Positions 12,948 through 23,694 of a stretch of DNA of 64,000 bases are shown here, in pieces. Source of the DNA: Acanthopleura granulata. Lineage: Eukaryota; Mollusca; Polyplacophora; Chitonida; Chitonidae. A program made the translations under genes and the position numbers. Each line of letters starts with the position of its first letter. The first letter of the stretch is position 1. Under the pieces are notes generated by a model, which was given only the letters and a program-made list of their open reading frames with translations, had not been told where the DNA came from and made no database searches. Where the stretch lies: contig JABBOT010000011.1 of the NCBI GenBank assembly GCA_016165875.1, forward strand, positions 16,199,808 through 16,263,807, in the 5' to 3' direction.

Positions 12948-13676
12948 AAGAAACAATATACAAATAGCAAATCAAGCTAGTTTCATGGAAGAGAGCAGTC
13001 ATCAGTCCTTAGTGATGCAAGGGAGACAGTCCATATTCTGTGCTGGACATGCAGTTCAAACTTCGAACTCGTCATCTGTAAATGATCTTCAGGTTCAATA
13101 CAAATATAGATCTGTCAGTCGCGCTTTCAGTGCAACTGTTCATAAAGGCACCATTTTCATGTAATAAAAATGGGACGTAATTTGTAATCAAATAATCTCG
13201 CCTTACAGCCCAATAACCCAATAACATTCACGCATTTTAAAGATTCGAGAAAATAAGAGAAACTGATTCAAGAGGTTTTGTGAAAATGTAGCGACCACAT
13301 ACGGTAAACTATAGTCTGCATGGCAGAAATAAATGATTCAATCCGAAAATATATGTCAAACTGCATTGTTGACATTTTCATGCGACATAAATTCCCCCCA
13401 GCTGTCAACATAAGGCGCACCCGTAGAAAACAAATGAGACAGTTGGGCAACCCGCTGGCATCGAGTATAATCACGTCATCATTAAGCAGGTACAAAAACA
13501 GAAAAGAAAAAACAAGAAATTTTCAAAAATTTGTAACAATTCTCTTTACACAACAAGGACGTTTGTTCTCGCGACACAGTGTCATACCCGCCACATTAAG
13601 TGGGGAGATGGGGCTAATCTGACAAAAAGCTTCATTCGCCAAACATTCCTTAAAGAACACTTGCACAGATTTACAT
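12948..13676. other. intergenic, nothing recognised
   Basis: Open frames of up to 100 codons occur on both strands over 13268-13622 but overlap each other and show no family features; I do not call a gene. Confidence 0.4.
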
Positions 13677-13805
13677 CAGATGTGGGAAAGTTCATCAGTA
13701 CCTCGCCCAAGGTCAGCGGTTTTCTGCCGCATTCCGGGATCTCATCTCATAAAGCGTTTAAGTAAAAAATTCTGGCTTTAAGCAGCAATTAAATAAGTAA
13801 ATAAA
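13677..13805 (+). mobile_element. SINE family B
   Basis: Contains GTGGGAAAGTTCATCAGTAC, AAGGTCAGCGGTTTTCTGCC and an eroded tail ending in AATTAAATAAGTAAATAAA. It is the reverse-orientation counterpart of the copy at 3220-3372. Confidence 0.6.
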
Positions 13806-14373
13806 GCCAGATATCTCGCCTTGGTTTACCACATGCTGTGGCAACCAGTTGTGAGAATGGGCCACTTTCACAGGACTGCTATTCCTTACGTGAATCCATC
13901 TTACTTTCTTACCTTTCTTTGTGCTTTGTGTTGGATGTTGTCAGTCATGCAAGTTTGAAAATCTCAACTGCGATGTCTTATAAATAAGCCAACTCTCCCG
14001 GAGACAACTTTCAACACGCTCCTTCAAACAGGTACAAAGCTTGCCTCACTTCATGAAGTATTTTTCTATGACTTGGGCTCTGTGTCATCAGAAGTATCTC
14101 CGAAAACAAGTTTTTCATGAAGCTACTATTTTTTTTTCTTCACTGTGTTACTGCAATAAAATCTTAAGATTGGCGCTATGTACAATTTTCGTTAACTATG
14201 ACGTCCTAATCCCCAACCTGTACGTAATGTGGGAATGGACCGTTGATTGAGGACGGTTTACAGGCACACAATGCACCTTAGTATTTAATCACGTCAGTGC
14301 ATTGATTTACTTCAGGAAATGCGAGTGCCCGGTTTAACTTCCCATCTTTTGACGTGCATACATCCTGAAAAAA

Positions 14374-14453
14374 AAATCCGTTATTTAACGGATTTCATTT
14401 TCGTTGATCTAACGGATTAATTCGTTGCCAGGAACGGGTTAATCCCTCAGATC
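14374..14453. repeat. two adjacent palindromes sharing an AACGGATT core
   Basis: At 14374-14395 AAATCCGTTA and TAACGGATTT form a perfect 10-bp stem around TT. Eleven bases on, 14406-14453 reads GATCTAACGGATTAA then a CGTT/AACG inner pair, then TTAATCCCTCAGATC, giving a nested imperfect palindrome of 48 bases. No flanking gene is near; function unknown. Confidence 0.7.
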
Positions 14454-14656
14454 AAAGAAAGGGCAACATTTTCGATGTTGCTTTCTGTTTCACACAGGCT
14501 GACTTCCTTTTAATGGCTCTGAGAAGGTATCGACGTATTATAGGCCCAGGGATTCATGACGAAATACCGCAGCCAAGTCCGGTCAATGGTGATTGTGGTG
14601 ACCGACAAGGGATCCCTACAGGTATATCCCGGAAAGGGAGGTTAATTATCTATATT

Positions 14657-14860
14657 CATTTAATTGATTGGTGTTTTACGTCGTACTCCTGAATATTTAA
14701 CTTATACGACGACGGAGCCCGGGGAATATCCCACAACCATCCGCAGGTTACCTTCCAACGCACGGCCGGAGGAAGCCAGTGTAAACTGGACTCTAACTCA
14801 CAGCGGCTAAATCAGTTCGAGGCTTCCGAGTCATGACGCCACAGTAGCCCGCTAACCTGC
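14657..14860 (-). mobile_element. SINE family A with internal deletion
   Basis: The tail is intact (reversed TGATTGGTGTTTTACGTCGT), but the GGCCAGCATTATGG block is missing between ACGACGACGG and AGCCCGGGG. The head is eroded. Confidence 0.8.
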
Positions 14861-15877
14861 TAATCATCTACAGCTAACTTCATACAAGGCTATACGAAAG
14901 ACCACCCTCCACCGCTCAGTGCCATGAATGCCCAGAAAACAATGAAAGCATCTGAACCTCGAAAATTCAATCCCTTCAAATAGTACAGAACTGAAAGTTT
15001 TGTATGAAACAGTTTGTGATGATCGATTTCACAATGATTTAATCGATTTCGATGAAAACTACAAAGTGCATAATTTCCCAAGTACAAAAATACATCTGAA
15101 ATTTGTTTGAACAAAATATACCATTTTAAAGGGACATGGTTGCCCACATAGTAGGTATTTATGCATTATTAGAGACTGGCATGGATATTTGGTATTTTTC
15201 TCAAGAAGTAAATGCTACAAGCTCTTTGTTAATCCAACCAAGAGCATTTTATGTTAAGTGAATGTTGAAAAAAACAGAACCAACAAGCAAAAAAAAAAAA
15301 AAAAATGAAAATTAAAAAGTCTGCCAGAATATTCAAAAGGGGGGCTTTGAATTCAGTGGAAATGGAGGATGCACGCAGCGCTCGGTAAACTTGATATGTA
15401 AACAAACGTGGCTGATGACACGTGTAAGGGTAAGACATACGACTCTCTCGTGACAGGATCTGCCAAAAGGCGTAAAAGAGAGTTCAGCAGGTTGATAAGC
15501 AAGCCTAGAGTTGTAATTGGTGTAAAACTGTTGCAACACTACTGCTTGACAGATGGGTGCAAATGTTGTTGTGGCAGTGTTAAACGGCGAACAGACATAT
15601 GTTTCTGACCCATAGTCTAGTGAGAAGACTATTGGTAACCTTTTCTCAGTGCTGTTTAAGCTGCCGTACTCTACATGTATCTACCTGTATCAAATTATCG
15701 AAATTATCCGAGTTTATGTAGCCTATATCGACTAATCCCGATCACCTGCAGTCCATTCGGTTGAATATTTAAGAGGCAAAAGGGCCAGCCCTCTGTGCTG
15801 AATTCAAACAGCGGCATCAGTTCTCTGGGTTCATACAAGCCACATACTCAAGGAATATTTTTAATCTAAACATGTCT
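14861..15877. other. intergenic, one (A)n run
   Basis: A poly(A) run lies near 15291-15306. A small open frame at 15408-15608 (plus) is Lys/Arg- and Cys-rich but starts with GTG and has no other support. Confidence 0.4.
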
Positions 15878-16024
15878 GATTTATTTCTTTATTTATTTCA
15901 TTTGTGTTTTACGCCATACTCTGGAACATTTCACTGATACAAAAGCAGGCAGGATTATGGCGAGAGGAAATCGAGCAAAGCCCGGTGGAAACCCATGACA
16001 ATCCGCAGGTTGCTGGCAGGCGTG
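15878..16024 (-). mobile_element. SINE family A, likely in the AUNIP-like 3' UTR
   Basis: Body and tail of family A in the same orientation as the gene that ends at 16228. The tail contains AATAAATAAA on the minus strand (about 15889-15902), about 330 bases past the stop codon. It is the nearest poly(A)-signal-like sequence I see and may serve the gene. Confidence 0.75.
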
Positions 16025-16227
16025 ACTGATGTAGTTAATGAACGAACTTCAGAACTTCGCTAAAAGGTTTAAAATTACGAATTTGTTTAAAAATTCAAAT
16101 TTTGGGCGACCAAGTCTCTTTAAGGTTCACACCAGAGATTCTACAATCAACAGTCTTTAAGCATTGCTATCTATTTGCAGGCATCTTTTGATTATTCTGT
16201 GTTAAGTTTATATGGCTTTCCTTGAAT

Positions 16228-18926
16228 TCAGACAAAATCATCCTCAAATGAGTTTTCCTCTGATTCCAGTTCCTGTGAATCAAGTATGCACTCGGTATCA
16301 TCTTCAAAGGCGCCCAAGTCTGAGTGCTCAATGCTGCCATTTGTGCAATTTAAGTTTTGCGTGGCGAGAGTGAATTCGTCGTCATCGGGCGTCCTTACGT
16401 AGTTAGCTCCCTTGGACAACTGTCGCATGCCAATGGGAGTTACCCCCCTTGTCCTGAGGGTGGGATCTTGAGAAAGGAAAGCAAACGTAAAAGGTTCTTC
16501 ATTACCTGTAACCGAGGTGTCTGTTTTACCCTGACCAGAATCACTCTCCCACTGACTATTCAGCCCTGAAGGAGAGGCAATTTCAGACATGTACTCAGTT
16601 TCCAAAACAGAACATGAATAGTGAACTGCAGAATCCTGGAAACAGAGATTTACTGATTCCACTGGTGAGTAGTTCTCCTGCCTTAACAATATGTCATCAG
16701 TGAAGTTTACCTGGTTATGACGTTCAGGTGTGATACATGTTTGACTGTCTTCCGGGCTGTCGCCCTCTACAAAAATTATTCTCTCCTTGCCCTTGGTTTG
16801 TGACCCTAGAAGAGAGTCACAACTATTGCCATTCCTACTCTTCCTTATGGAGTCAGAACTGACTGACCAAGTCATATTTGCATCCCTGTCCTCAAACTGC
16901 TGTTTTTCATATTCATGCCCCATTTGTCTATCTGTCAGCTGCAAAGAGTTGTCTCCCCCTGGGTTGTGGTGCACTAGAGACTGTGTTTGTTTGGCAAATG
17001 ATTCCTCATTTCCAGACTGCTCCACAGATTTGGAAAGAGTATTCTTCGCTGCATCATCACAGGGGTCAACATCTAAAAATATACAAAGATAAAAAAAATT
17101 AGACAAAAACTTTTTTTGTCACATTGATGCTTTACAGTTTAGAGACCAGCCAATTTGTCTTACAATAAAATACTAGTCAGGGTTACCTGTGAAAGGAAAC
17201 TGATCAGACCATGGTATAAATTGTGGAATCTTTTCACTTTCAATAAATGTCTGAAATTGGATTTTTGCGAGATACGGAAGACAATTTTACGTAAACAAAG
17301 ATTACCAGTTTTATGGGTGGAGGAAGCCAGTGTGCATGGAGCAAACCACCGACTTTTGGTGAGTTACTGATGAACTATCATAAGTGTGACATATTCCATT
17401 GGTCAGCCTCGAATCAATGCGGTCACTGTGAGTTCAAGTCCAGCTCATGCTGGCTTCCTCTCCGGCCGTACGTGGGAAGGTCTGCCAGCAATCTGCGGAT
17501 GGTTGTGGGTTTCCACCAGGCTCTGCTCGGTTTCCTCCCACAGTAATGCTGGCTGCCGTTGTATAAGTGAAATATTCTTGAGTATGGCGTAAAACACCTA
17601 TCAAATAAATAAATAAATATTCCATTGGTCTGTTGGCAGAAATCCAAGTGCAAAGGATCATGCAAAGGAGCATCATCAATTGTTTACTGCCTGCAGGGCC
17701 CTTTCAACAGTTAGACTAGGGACATCTTCAAATTCATTTGTCCGAGGCTGATTTGCACCCCCATACAGTGTATTCTAGCAGTGGAAAGAAATGATTGCTC
17801 CAATCCATAATCACTCCATCTCTATAAAACTTGCCATTATGGTCTGTATCAATCATTTTTCCCATCCTTTTTTTATTATTTTTTCACCCTTTTGCCTCTG
17901 GCAAGTTTTTTTTATTTTGTTTACAATATTGGCAAAATCCACTTATTTGATTGCTACTTCTTACAGATATGATATTTCATTTATATCAGATGGAGACAAA
18001 TGATGAATATCTGCTTTGATTAAAGATTTACCTGTGTTCTCCAAAGTCTCTGGGCCCTCAGCCACTTCAATCTTAGCACTGCCTGCCCTGAAGAATGATA
18101 AAATGGATGTCTGTCGGGTGTGTGTGAACAGCTCAGGGGGTGGGGGTGAGTTTTGGGTGAGGGTGTAATAGGCAGAAGGCTGCCCCCAACCCAGGGGCCG
18201 ATAAGGGATCGCAGCTGATCTCTTCGTCTTTACACAGGCCGCCGGGGGACTGATCTGTAAAAGTGAAATTTTTACTTATGTACCCCATATTTTCAACAGC
18301 ATATGATGTCCAAAAACATTTCCCTGGACAGCAACGGTGACATGGCTATCACCTATACCCTAGGATCCTGCATCTGTTGACCAGGTCGAGTGATTCTGCC
18401 TTTGTTCAACTATGAAGTCAGTGAGGTCAATGAAGCATTTTCCCAGAGTATCAACTGAACTGAACTGATGGGTCTTTTGCAGGATAAATTTGTTCAGTAT
18501 GAAGGCTACGGACATCATATATTTCAATATGCTGCCAAAGACAACCGAGAATTAAAAGTTGAATCTAGAATTCAGGTAAGGCAGAGGTTTGGCTATCGCC
18601 TGCATTATCAAACATCTCAGATTCTACAGGTGCGACTGAAGTGCTGTATTTCATCTAAATTTTAGTTTTTTTTCAAGCGACAACTTTCATTTTGCTGATA
18701 AGATGTTAAGCAAATTTCACAAGCAAAATGAAAGTGTCGGCATCAAAACAATCACTTTAAGGCCTTTGTGTGTTTATGAAAGTACATATTTACAAGCCAA
18801 ACTTTACAGGAAATACAGTACTTACTTGAAAGAATAAATCTTTACTTCACGTTACAGTGTAATACTCACCTTTCTTTTGTTCCTTGTTGTCAGCCAGCCA
18901 CCCTCAGTTGCTTCTTCCTGGTTCAT
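16228..18926 (-). CDS. AUNIP: AUNIP-like protein with PIP box, three coding exons
   Basis: Coding exons 18870-18926, 18032-18254 and 16228-17072 join in frame through GT-AG introns (donor AAAG|gtgagt, acceptor cttttacag, donor CACAG|gtaaat, acceptor atttttag) into 374 residues. Vertebrate AUNIP is of similar size (about 357). Residues 67-74, QTSILSFF (18090-18113), match the PCNA-binding PIP consensus Q-x-x-[ILM]-x-x-[FY]-[FY]; vertebrate AUNIP has a similar motif after a FTQ-type stretch. The N-terminus (GGWLTTRNKRK) and acidic, DSQ-containing C-terminus also resemble that family. Known AUNIP binds Aurora A and ninein at spindle poles and promotes DNA-end resection in homologous recombination; function here is inferred. 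The rest is Ser/Glu-rich and probably disordered. The ATG at 18926 is chosen because it gives the WL...KRK start; two tiny upstream ORFs precede it. Intron 2 holds SINEs. Confidence 0.72.
17310..17390 (-). mobile_element. SINE family B fragment in AUNIP-like intron 2
   Basis: GGGTGGAGGAAGCCAG, AAACCACCGACTTTTGG and GAGTTACTGATGAACTAT match the family B body. It lies next to a family A copy of opposite orientation. Confidence 0.5.
17410..17618 (+). mobile_element. SINE family A in AUNIP-like intron 2
   Basis: Well-preserved copy from the B-box side (GAGTTCAAGTCCAGCTCATG) to a full AAATAAATAAATAAAT tail; opposite in orientation to the gene. Confidence 0.9.
18678..18740. repeat. short hairpin in AUNIP-like intron 1
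   Basis: CGACAACTTTCATTTTGC and, 27 bases later, GCAAAATGAAAGTGTCG pair with one bulged base into a stem of about 17 bp. Total size of about 63 bases resembles a microRNA precursor, but a tiny foldback element would look the same. Confidence 0.5.
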
Positions 18927-19483
18927 AGCTCAATCCTGTTGCATACTTAAGTCCAAAAATCCATTCCTGTCAACAAGTCAACAAGAAATGAAATGAAAGT
19001 CAGTATTTATATCTGGGTCATACCAAGAGAAATTTTAGTTCTAGAGCCCAAACTAATCAAGCTGTATTAAAACTATACAAGTCACTTAAGTAAAAATACT
19101 AAAATTTACAAATATAGAGTCTGAATTTCATACAAATATCTATTAAGAGCTCTCAGCTGCAGAGGATCATATTTATTTCATATGGCATTTAGGTATTTTT
19201 CTGATGGATGCTAAAAGCCTTACTGATAGTCAAAACTTCATTTACATGACAGAAGTGAGGCTTGTGGCTGGTGGAAGCTGGAGAGCACATAGTAAACCAC
19301 TGCCTTTGCCTGGCATCTCACAAACCTCTTGATTTAAAGTACAACAGGAGCTAGATCCCATTCTACAACCCAAGTTCATAAAAGAAGAATAATGTGTGCA
19401 AATTCAATGACAAGTCATGAGACATGCTGATTCTGGATCCAAACCACAATTAGTGATTGTATATCAGTTGAAAGATGCCAAGG
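18927..19483. other. 5' UTR end and upstream DNA of AUNIP-like gene
   Basis: On the minus strand a pyrimidine-rich stretch ends in tgttgacag at about 18969, a likely splice acceptor. Between it and the chosen ATG lie ATG-GAT-TTT-TGG-ACT-TAA and ATG-CAA-CAG-GAT-TGA, two very short upstream ORFs. A family B-like fragment is at about 19250-19330. Confidence 0.45.
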
Positions 19484-19731
19484 TATATTTATTTATTTTT
19501 ATGACTGGTGTTTTATGTGTAGTACTACAGAATATATCACTCTTCGCTGAAGGCAGCTATCATTATGGTGGGAGAAAACCGGGTTTGGAAAGCCACATCC
19601 ACCTGCACCTAGCTGGTGGGCCTCACCACTTAGGCCAGAGAGGAAGCCAGCCTGTGTGGGACTTAAACTCACAGTGACCGCATTGGTCATTGCTCTGGTC
19701 TAGCGTGCTAACCACCTGGGCCACAGAGCCA
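19484..19731 (-). mobile_element. SINE family A, variant body, full length
   Basis: Reversed tail, then GCAGCTATCATTATGGTGGG, a changed middle (CACCTGCACCTAGCTGG) and a full tRNA-like head ending CACCTGGGCCACAGAGCC. Confidence 0.8.
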
Positions 19732-20371
19732 ATCCCCTATACCCACCCCACCCCACTAAAAACTATGATCAGTCGGATTGTGTCATAATACACTAAATAA
19801 GCCTAGTCACATGGCTTCATGTGTTCGAATATACAAATTCACAAAATTATGACATTAACAAAATACAAATAATAAAAATAATACTGCACAAAGGGGACTG
19901 AATACCATATGATCGTTCAAGTGAGAGGTGAAAATGATAACGCACCTCTCAGTTTGACTCGAACAATGTTTGAAGCTTCCAGAAAAATTGAAATGTTGTT
20001 CAAAGCTCAAATCTATAGGGTGCCATTGTGCCATTCCTTCCCTACTTTAAGTCTTTAAAAATGGGGAATAAATAGCACAACAGCACCCATTACAAACTGT
20101 AGTTGAAGCATAAGACAATAAAACAATATCATATTATATACACAAGTAGGCATATAGACCTGTTGTGTAGTTTCGTAAGCCAGATAGCTGTTTCGACTGC
20201 GCATAACGGGAATTCCTTCACTGGTGGATGAACAGTTCCTCGTTTCTGTAATAAAAGCATTGTAACGGTAAGCAGTCACACAATTGTCATCCCATTCTGT
20301 GCCGTTTATGTGTCTGTTTGACATTTGAGACGATACATGGGCTCTAGAACTGTTTCAAGTGGAAAACTCAC

Positions 20372-20503
20372 TGAAACACACAGAAAAAAGTGAGAACAGA
20401 GCTCTGCACCGGGCTGTCCCCGAAGTCTGTAAGGTTAAAAGAATGGGATGAATGACCGTGTCTTTTTGTTTATCTACCATATGACGCGTTCTGCACATGC
20501 GCA
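20372..20503 (-). promoter_or_regulatory. candidate 5' exon and promoter of AUNIP-like gene
   Basis: On the minus strand a strong donor (TTTCA|gtgagt, donor at 20366-20371) ends a possible untranslated exon. About 120 bases upstream of that donor, 20492-20503 reads TGCGCATGTGCA on the minus strand, one mismatch from the palindromic NRF1 site common at promoters of housekeeping and replication/repair genes. Linking it to the coding exons requires a 5' UTR intron of about 1.4 kb; this is inference. Confidence 0.3.
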
Positions 20504-21129
20504 ATCATACGCCACTCGAAACACCTATCTAGCTTATTATCAAGGTAGTTTTTCTATGTACGATCATCAAAATACGCGTTTTTCTTCTTAAGCCTCTTAA
20601 ACAACTGGCTGGATCAAAACAACGAGGTCAGAAGGGGCAAAGGAACACTCTCCCACATTCCAATGTCTCTATAAATTCTCTACCAGTAGTAGATTTCAGA
20701 AACTTCAGGGAACTCACATGTTGTTGTTGTTGTACAACATTACACCACGGCAGCGATCTCCACTTTAGGGTATGGATATCCTTACGGCAGGGAATACTTC
20801 AAGCAGTTGCAGTGGTAATTATAAAATGTTAAAATACTCACCAATTGCAAAGATGCTACTGCTAATTCAAGCAACTCTTTCATATGCATTGGTTTCTCGA
20901 CTCAATACTTCGAAACATTGCGCCAAGCTTCTCAGGGGGAATAACTCATGCATCCAATTTGATGCGTAAACAAATGGACTGTCCGCTTTTAAAAATAACT
21001 ACTGGTAGCTCAGTCATTTCATCATCCCGTAATTTCGATATAAAAGTACAAAATAACGAATGACTTATTAGCAATCATATTCACGGATACGCTCACAATG
21101 CGTATAATTACGTACTCTTTGCAAGCTAC

Positions 21130-21380
21130 ATGTATTTGATTGGTGTTTTACGCCATACTCAAGAATATTTCATTTACACAACGGCGGCCAGCATTACGGT
21201 GGGAGGAAACCGGGCAGAGCCCTCGGGAAACTCACGACCATCCTCAGGTTGCTGGCAGACCTACCCAGATCTTCCGGCTGGAGAGGAAACCAGCATGAAC
21301 TGGACTTGAACTCACAGCGACCGCATGGTTGAGCGGGTCATGGACCATTGCTCTTCGCTAACACCCTAACCAACAAAGGA
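21130..21380 (-). mobile_element. SINE family A, shared with 53745-53995
   Basis: Full-length copy (tail core GATTGGTGTTTTACGCCATA, head GCGACCGCATGG). The same insertion lies in copy 2 of the duplication, so it predates the duplication. Confidence 0.9.
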
Positions 21381-22155
21381 ACAGTGGCCTCTCTTTATAT
21401 ATCTTAAGTTGACGTTCATATGTACAATGACTCCACTGGAAAAAGATTGGCACTTTTCAAGTCACAACATTGTGAGAAAGTTACTAAAACTGGGCATTAA
21501 TTTTACTTTCTTGAAAGGAGTGTGAAAACACCAGTGATTTTATTGTTGATGGCAGGGTACAGAAATAGAAAACAGCACCTTCTCACAACTTCCCGAAAGC
21601 GCGTAAGCTTGTTACAAATTAATATATTCATGTTTGCGGCAAAATTACAAATGCTTTCCTTGAAATTTGCAAACGAGGAACATGGAAAACAAGTTTTCGT
21701 GGATTGATAAAGAAAAGGTGACAAAACAGAGCATTATTATGATTTCTCAAATTTCAGATGAAAGATACAATGTACGATGCGTGGCCAGACGTGTTCTGTG
21801 TTTTAAGGACTGTGAACGTACATAAATAGAAACTAGAAACCTCTTCTCGGACGTCGGTAAATGATACAACTACATGTATATATCTCGTTTGGGTTCAAAA
21901 GATTGGATCAGGTACAAACACGTGATATTATTACATGTAGCATTACGTAAACTTTCCTTACGTGAAATTCGTATTGAAGGTGGAAATGTGTCCGTGGTGG
22001 AAAAGTGATAAAAATGTAATAGGCATCTGAGCAATTAAGAAATCCAGTTGAATATACATGCATATATAAAGTCTTAGATATACATGTGCTGTATCTTGCT
22101 GAGGATATCTGGTCTTCGAAGAAGAGGGAATGTCAAAAGTGCTGTAGAACATATA

Positions 22156-22388
22156 TTCATTTATTTATTTCATTAGTGCTTTACGTCGTACTCAGGAATA
22201 TTTCACTTATACGACGTCGGCCAGCCATACGGTGGGTGGAAACCGGACAGAGCCCTGTGAAAGCCCAAAACCATCCGCAGATGACTGGCATGCAGACCTT
22301 TTCGAGCGAAAGCCAACATCAGCTGGTCTCGAACACACAGCGACCGCATTGGTCAGACGCGCTAATCACCTCGGCCACAGAGGCCTCT
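22156..22388 (-). mobile_element. SINE family A, shared in part with 54768-54965
   Basis: Complete copy from ATTTATTTATTTCATTAGTG to the tRNA-like head (CACCTCGGCCACAGAGGCC). In copy 2 only the tail half matches; the head half switches at CAGATGRCTGGCA to the sequence found here at 23558. Confidence 0.85.
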
Positions 22389-22793
22389 ATGGCATATATA
22401 TATAGTAGTCAATTTAATCATCGTATATACCATATCAATTACATGTAATGAATCACACAGACAGGTCTTTTGACCCCGTTGCATCGAGTTGGGGGGTGTG
22501 TACATGGTTATTTACAGATGATGTTGGCTCGGATTACGCGATACCGTATCTCGACTGACCCCTCGTGTTTTGTTTATCGGGTAATCCTCGTCAAACATCG
22601 TCTAATCTATGCGCTTAATTCATCAGTCTGAGTGATAAGTGGCTATGCGTTTTCGCAGAGCAATTTCACACAAATATATGGACAGACTAAACAGTGAAAT
22701 TTCTCTGCAACATTGACGTGCAATGAATCTGGGGATCTCGATAGTGAGGTAAGAGTGGGTTATGAGCGATCTTGGCATGACTCGCAATAGCAG

Positions 22794-22837
22794 TATATAT
22801 AAAAGGGGTACACTGCGAGGGAAAACGTTAAGACAAG
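22794..22837 (+). promoter_or_regulatory. strong TATA box followed by a splice donor
   Basis: TATATATAAAAGGGG at 22794-22808 is a near-ideal TATA box. About 30 bases on, the sequence AGACAAG is followed by gtaagta at 22838, a consensus 5' splice site. This looks like a core promoter with a very short first exon on the plus strand. No matching downstream exon was found. Confidence 0.4.
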
Positions 22838-22996
22838 GTAAGTAAAAATGAACTTTACATCTGATTCCTTTCAGTGACTTTCTTCAATCGCCACTAACAG
22901 AAAGTAATTCAGGCCTTTCGTCGGGAGCTTGAACTAACTTTACTTACTCCTGTTATTGTTGTGTGCTTTCTCTGAACTTACAATAACATTTTTTGT

Positions 22997-23185
22997 CCAG
23001 TTGGTGTTTTACGCCCTCCCCAAGAATATTTCATTGCGGCCAGTATTATATACTGAATAGGCGAACAGTGGTGAAGAAACTGGGCAGAGCCACAGTCAAA
23101 CCGACGACCATCCGCAGGTTGCTATTAGACCTGCCCAGACTGGTGAGAGGCTTATTCTGCTAGCACGTTAACCCCTCAGCAACGT
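22997..23185 (-). mobile_element. SINE family A, diverged
   Basis: Reversed GTTGGTGTTTTACGCC tail core, a damaged GGCCAGTATTATA block with an inserted stretch, CCATCCGCAGGTTGCT and a short head remnant. Confidence 0.75.
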
Positions 23186-23555
23186 GGTCTATAAGGAAAC
23201 TAAGACTGCGGTTTTCGTGTACTCTATTACACTATTTTCATATCTCCCTATACATATGCACATTTAAGGTAACGGTGTAGGTGACAAAACTTCGCAAAAA
23301 TCTGGAACTCAGCTGTTGGTGTCCATCATATGCAACCTAAGTTAATTTGTTCAAAAATCAATATGGCGGTCATTACCACAATAAAAGTCCCACAAGACAT
23401 GCGAGTCTACACGACTGGCGTCATTAGGCTCCATGCTTACAACTGTAAGATATTGTATTTCTTACAGAATGTCAGCTCATACATTTTGGCTCTTTTCTCC
23501 TATCCATGTATGTGGTAGAATATCGTTGTTTTATCTCTTTGCATGTGAATATAGT

Positions 23556-23625
23556 CACAGATGGCTGGCAGGCCTTTCCACGTACGGCTACATCGAGAGG
23601 AAGCCAATATGAACTGGACTTGAAC
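23556..23625 (-). mobile_element. SINE family A head-side fragment
   Basis: CAGATGGCTGGCAGGCCTTT through GAAGCCAATATGAACTGGAC. It begins at the same internal point where copy 2's SINE switches sequence. Confidence 0.7.
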
Positions 23626-23688
23626 ACAGTTTACTTCACTGCAATAAAAATCAGAAAAGCCACGGCTCTACTGGGAGAAAATAGTGGC

Positions 23689-23694
23689 TTTATT
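23689..23694 (-). terminator. candidate poly(A) signal of serpin copy 1
   Basis: AATAAA on the minus strand, about 365 bases past the serpin stop codon; conserved at 55022-55027 after serpin copy 2. Confidence 0.45.

Larger units (their letters stand above)
22278..23557. other. 1.28-kb stretch present only in duplication copy 1
   Basis: Bounded by CAGATGACTGGCA (22278) and CAGATGGCTGGCA (23558). Copy 2 has a single CAGATGGCTGGCA at the corresponding point. The stretch holds the head half of one SINE, a TATA-type promoter-like sequence at 22794, a second SINE at 22997 and otherwise nothing recognised. Loss from copy 2 by recombination between SINE halves, or gain in copy 1, would both fit. 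Confidence 0.75.

Noticed and set aside
15408..15608. Small basic, Cys-rich open frame (plus strand)
   Set aside because: It starts at GTG, not ATG, has no supporting splice signals and no recognised family.
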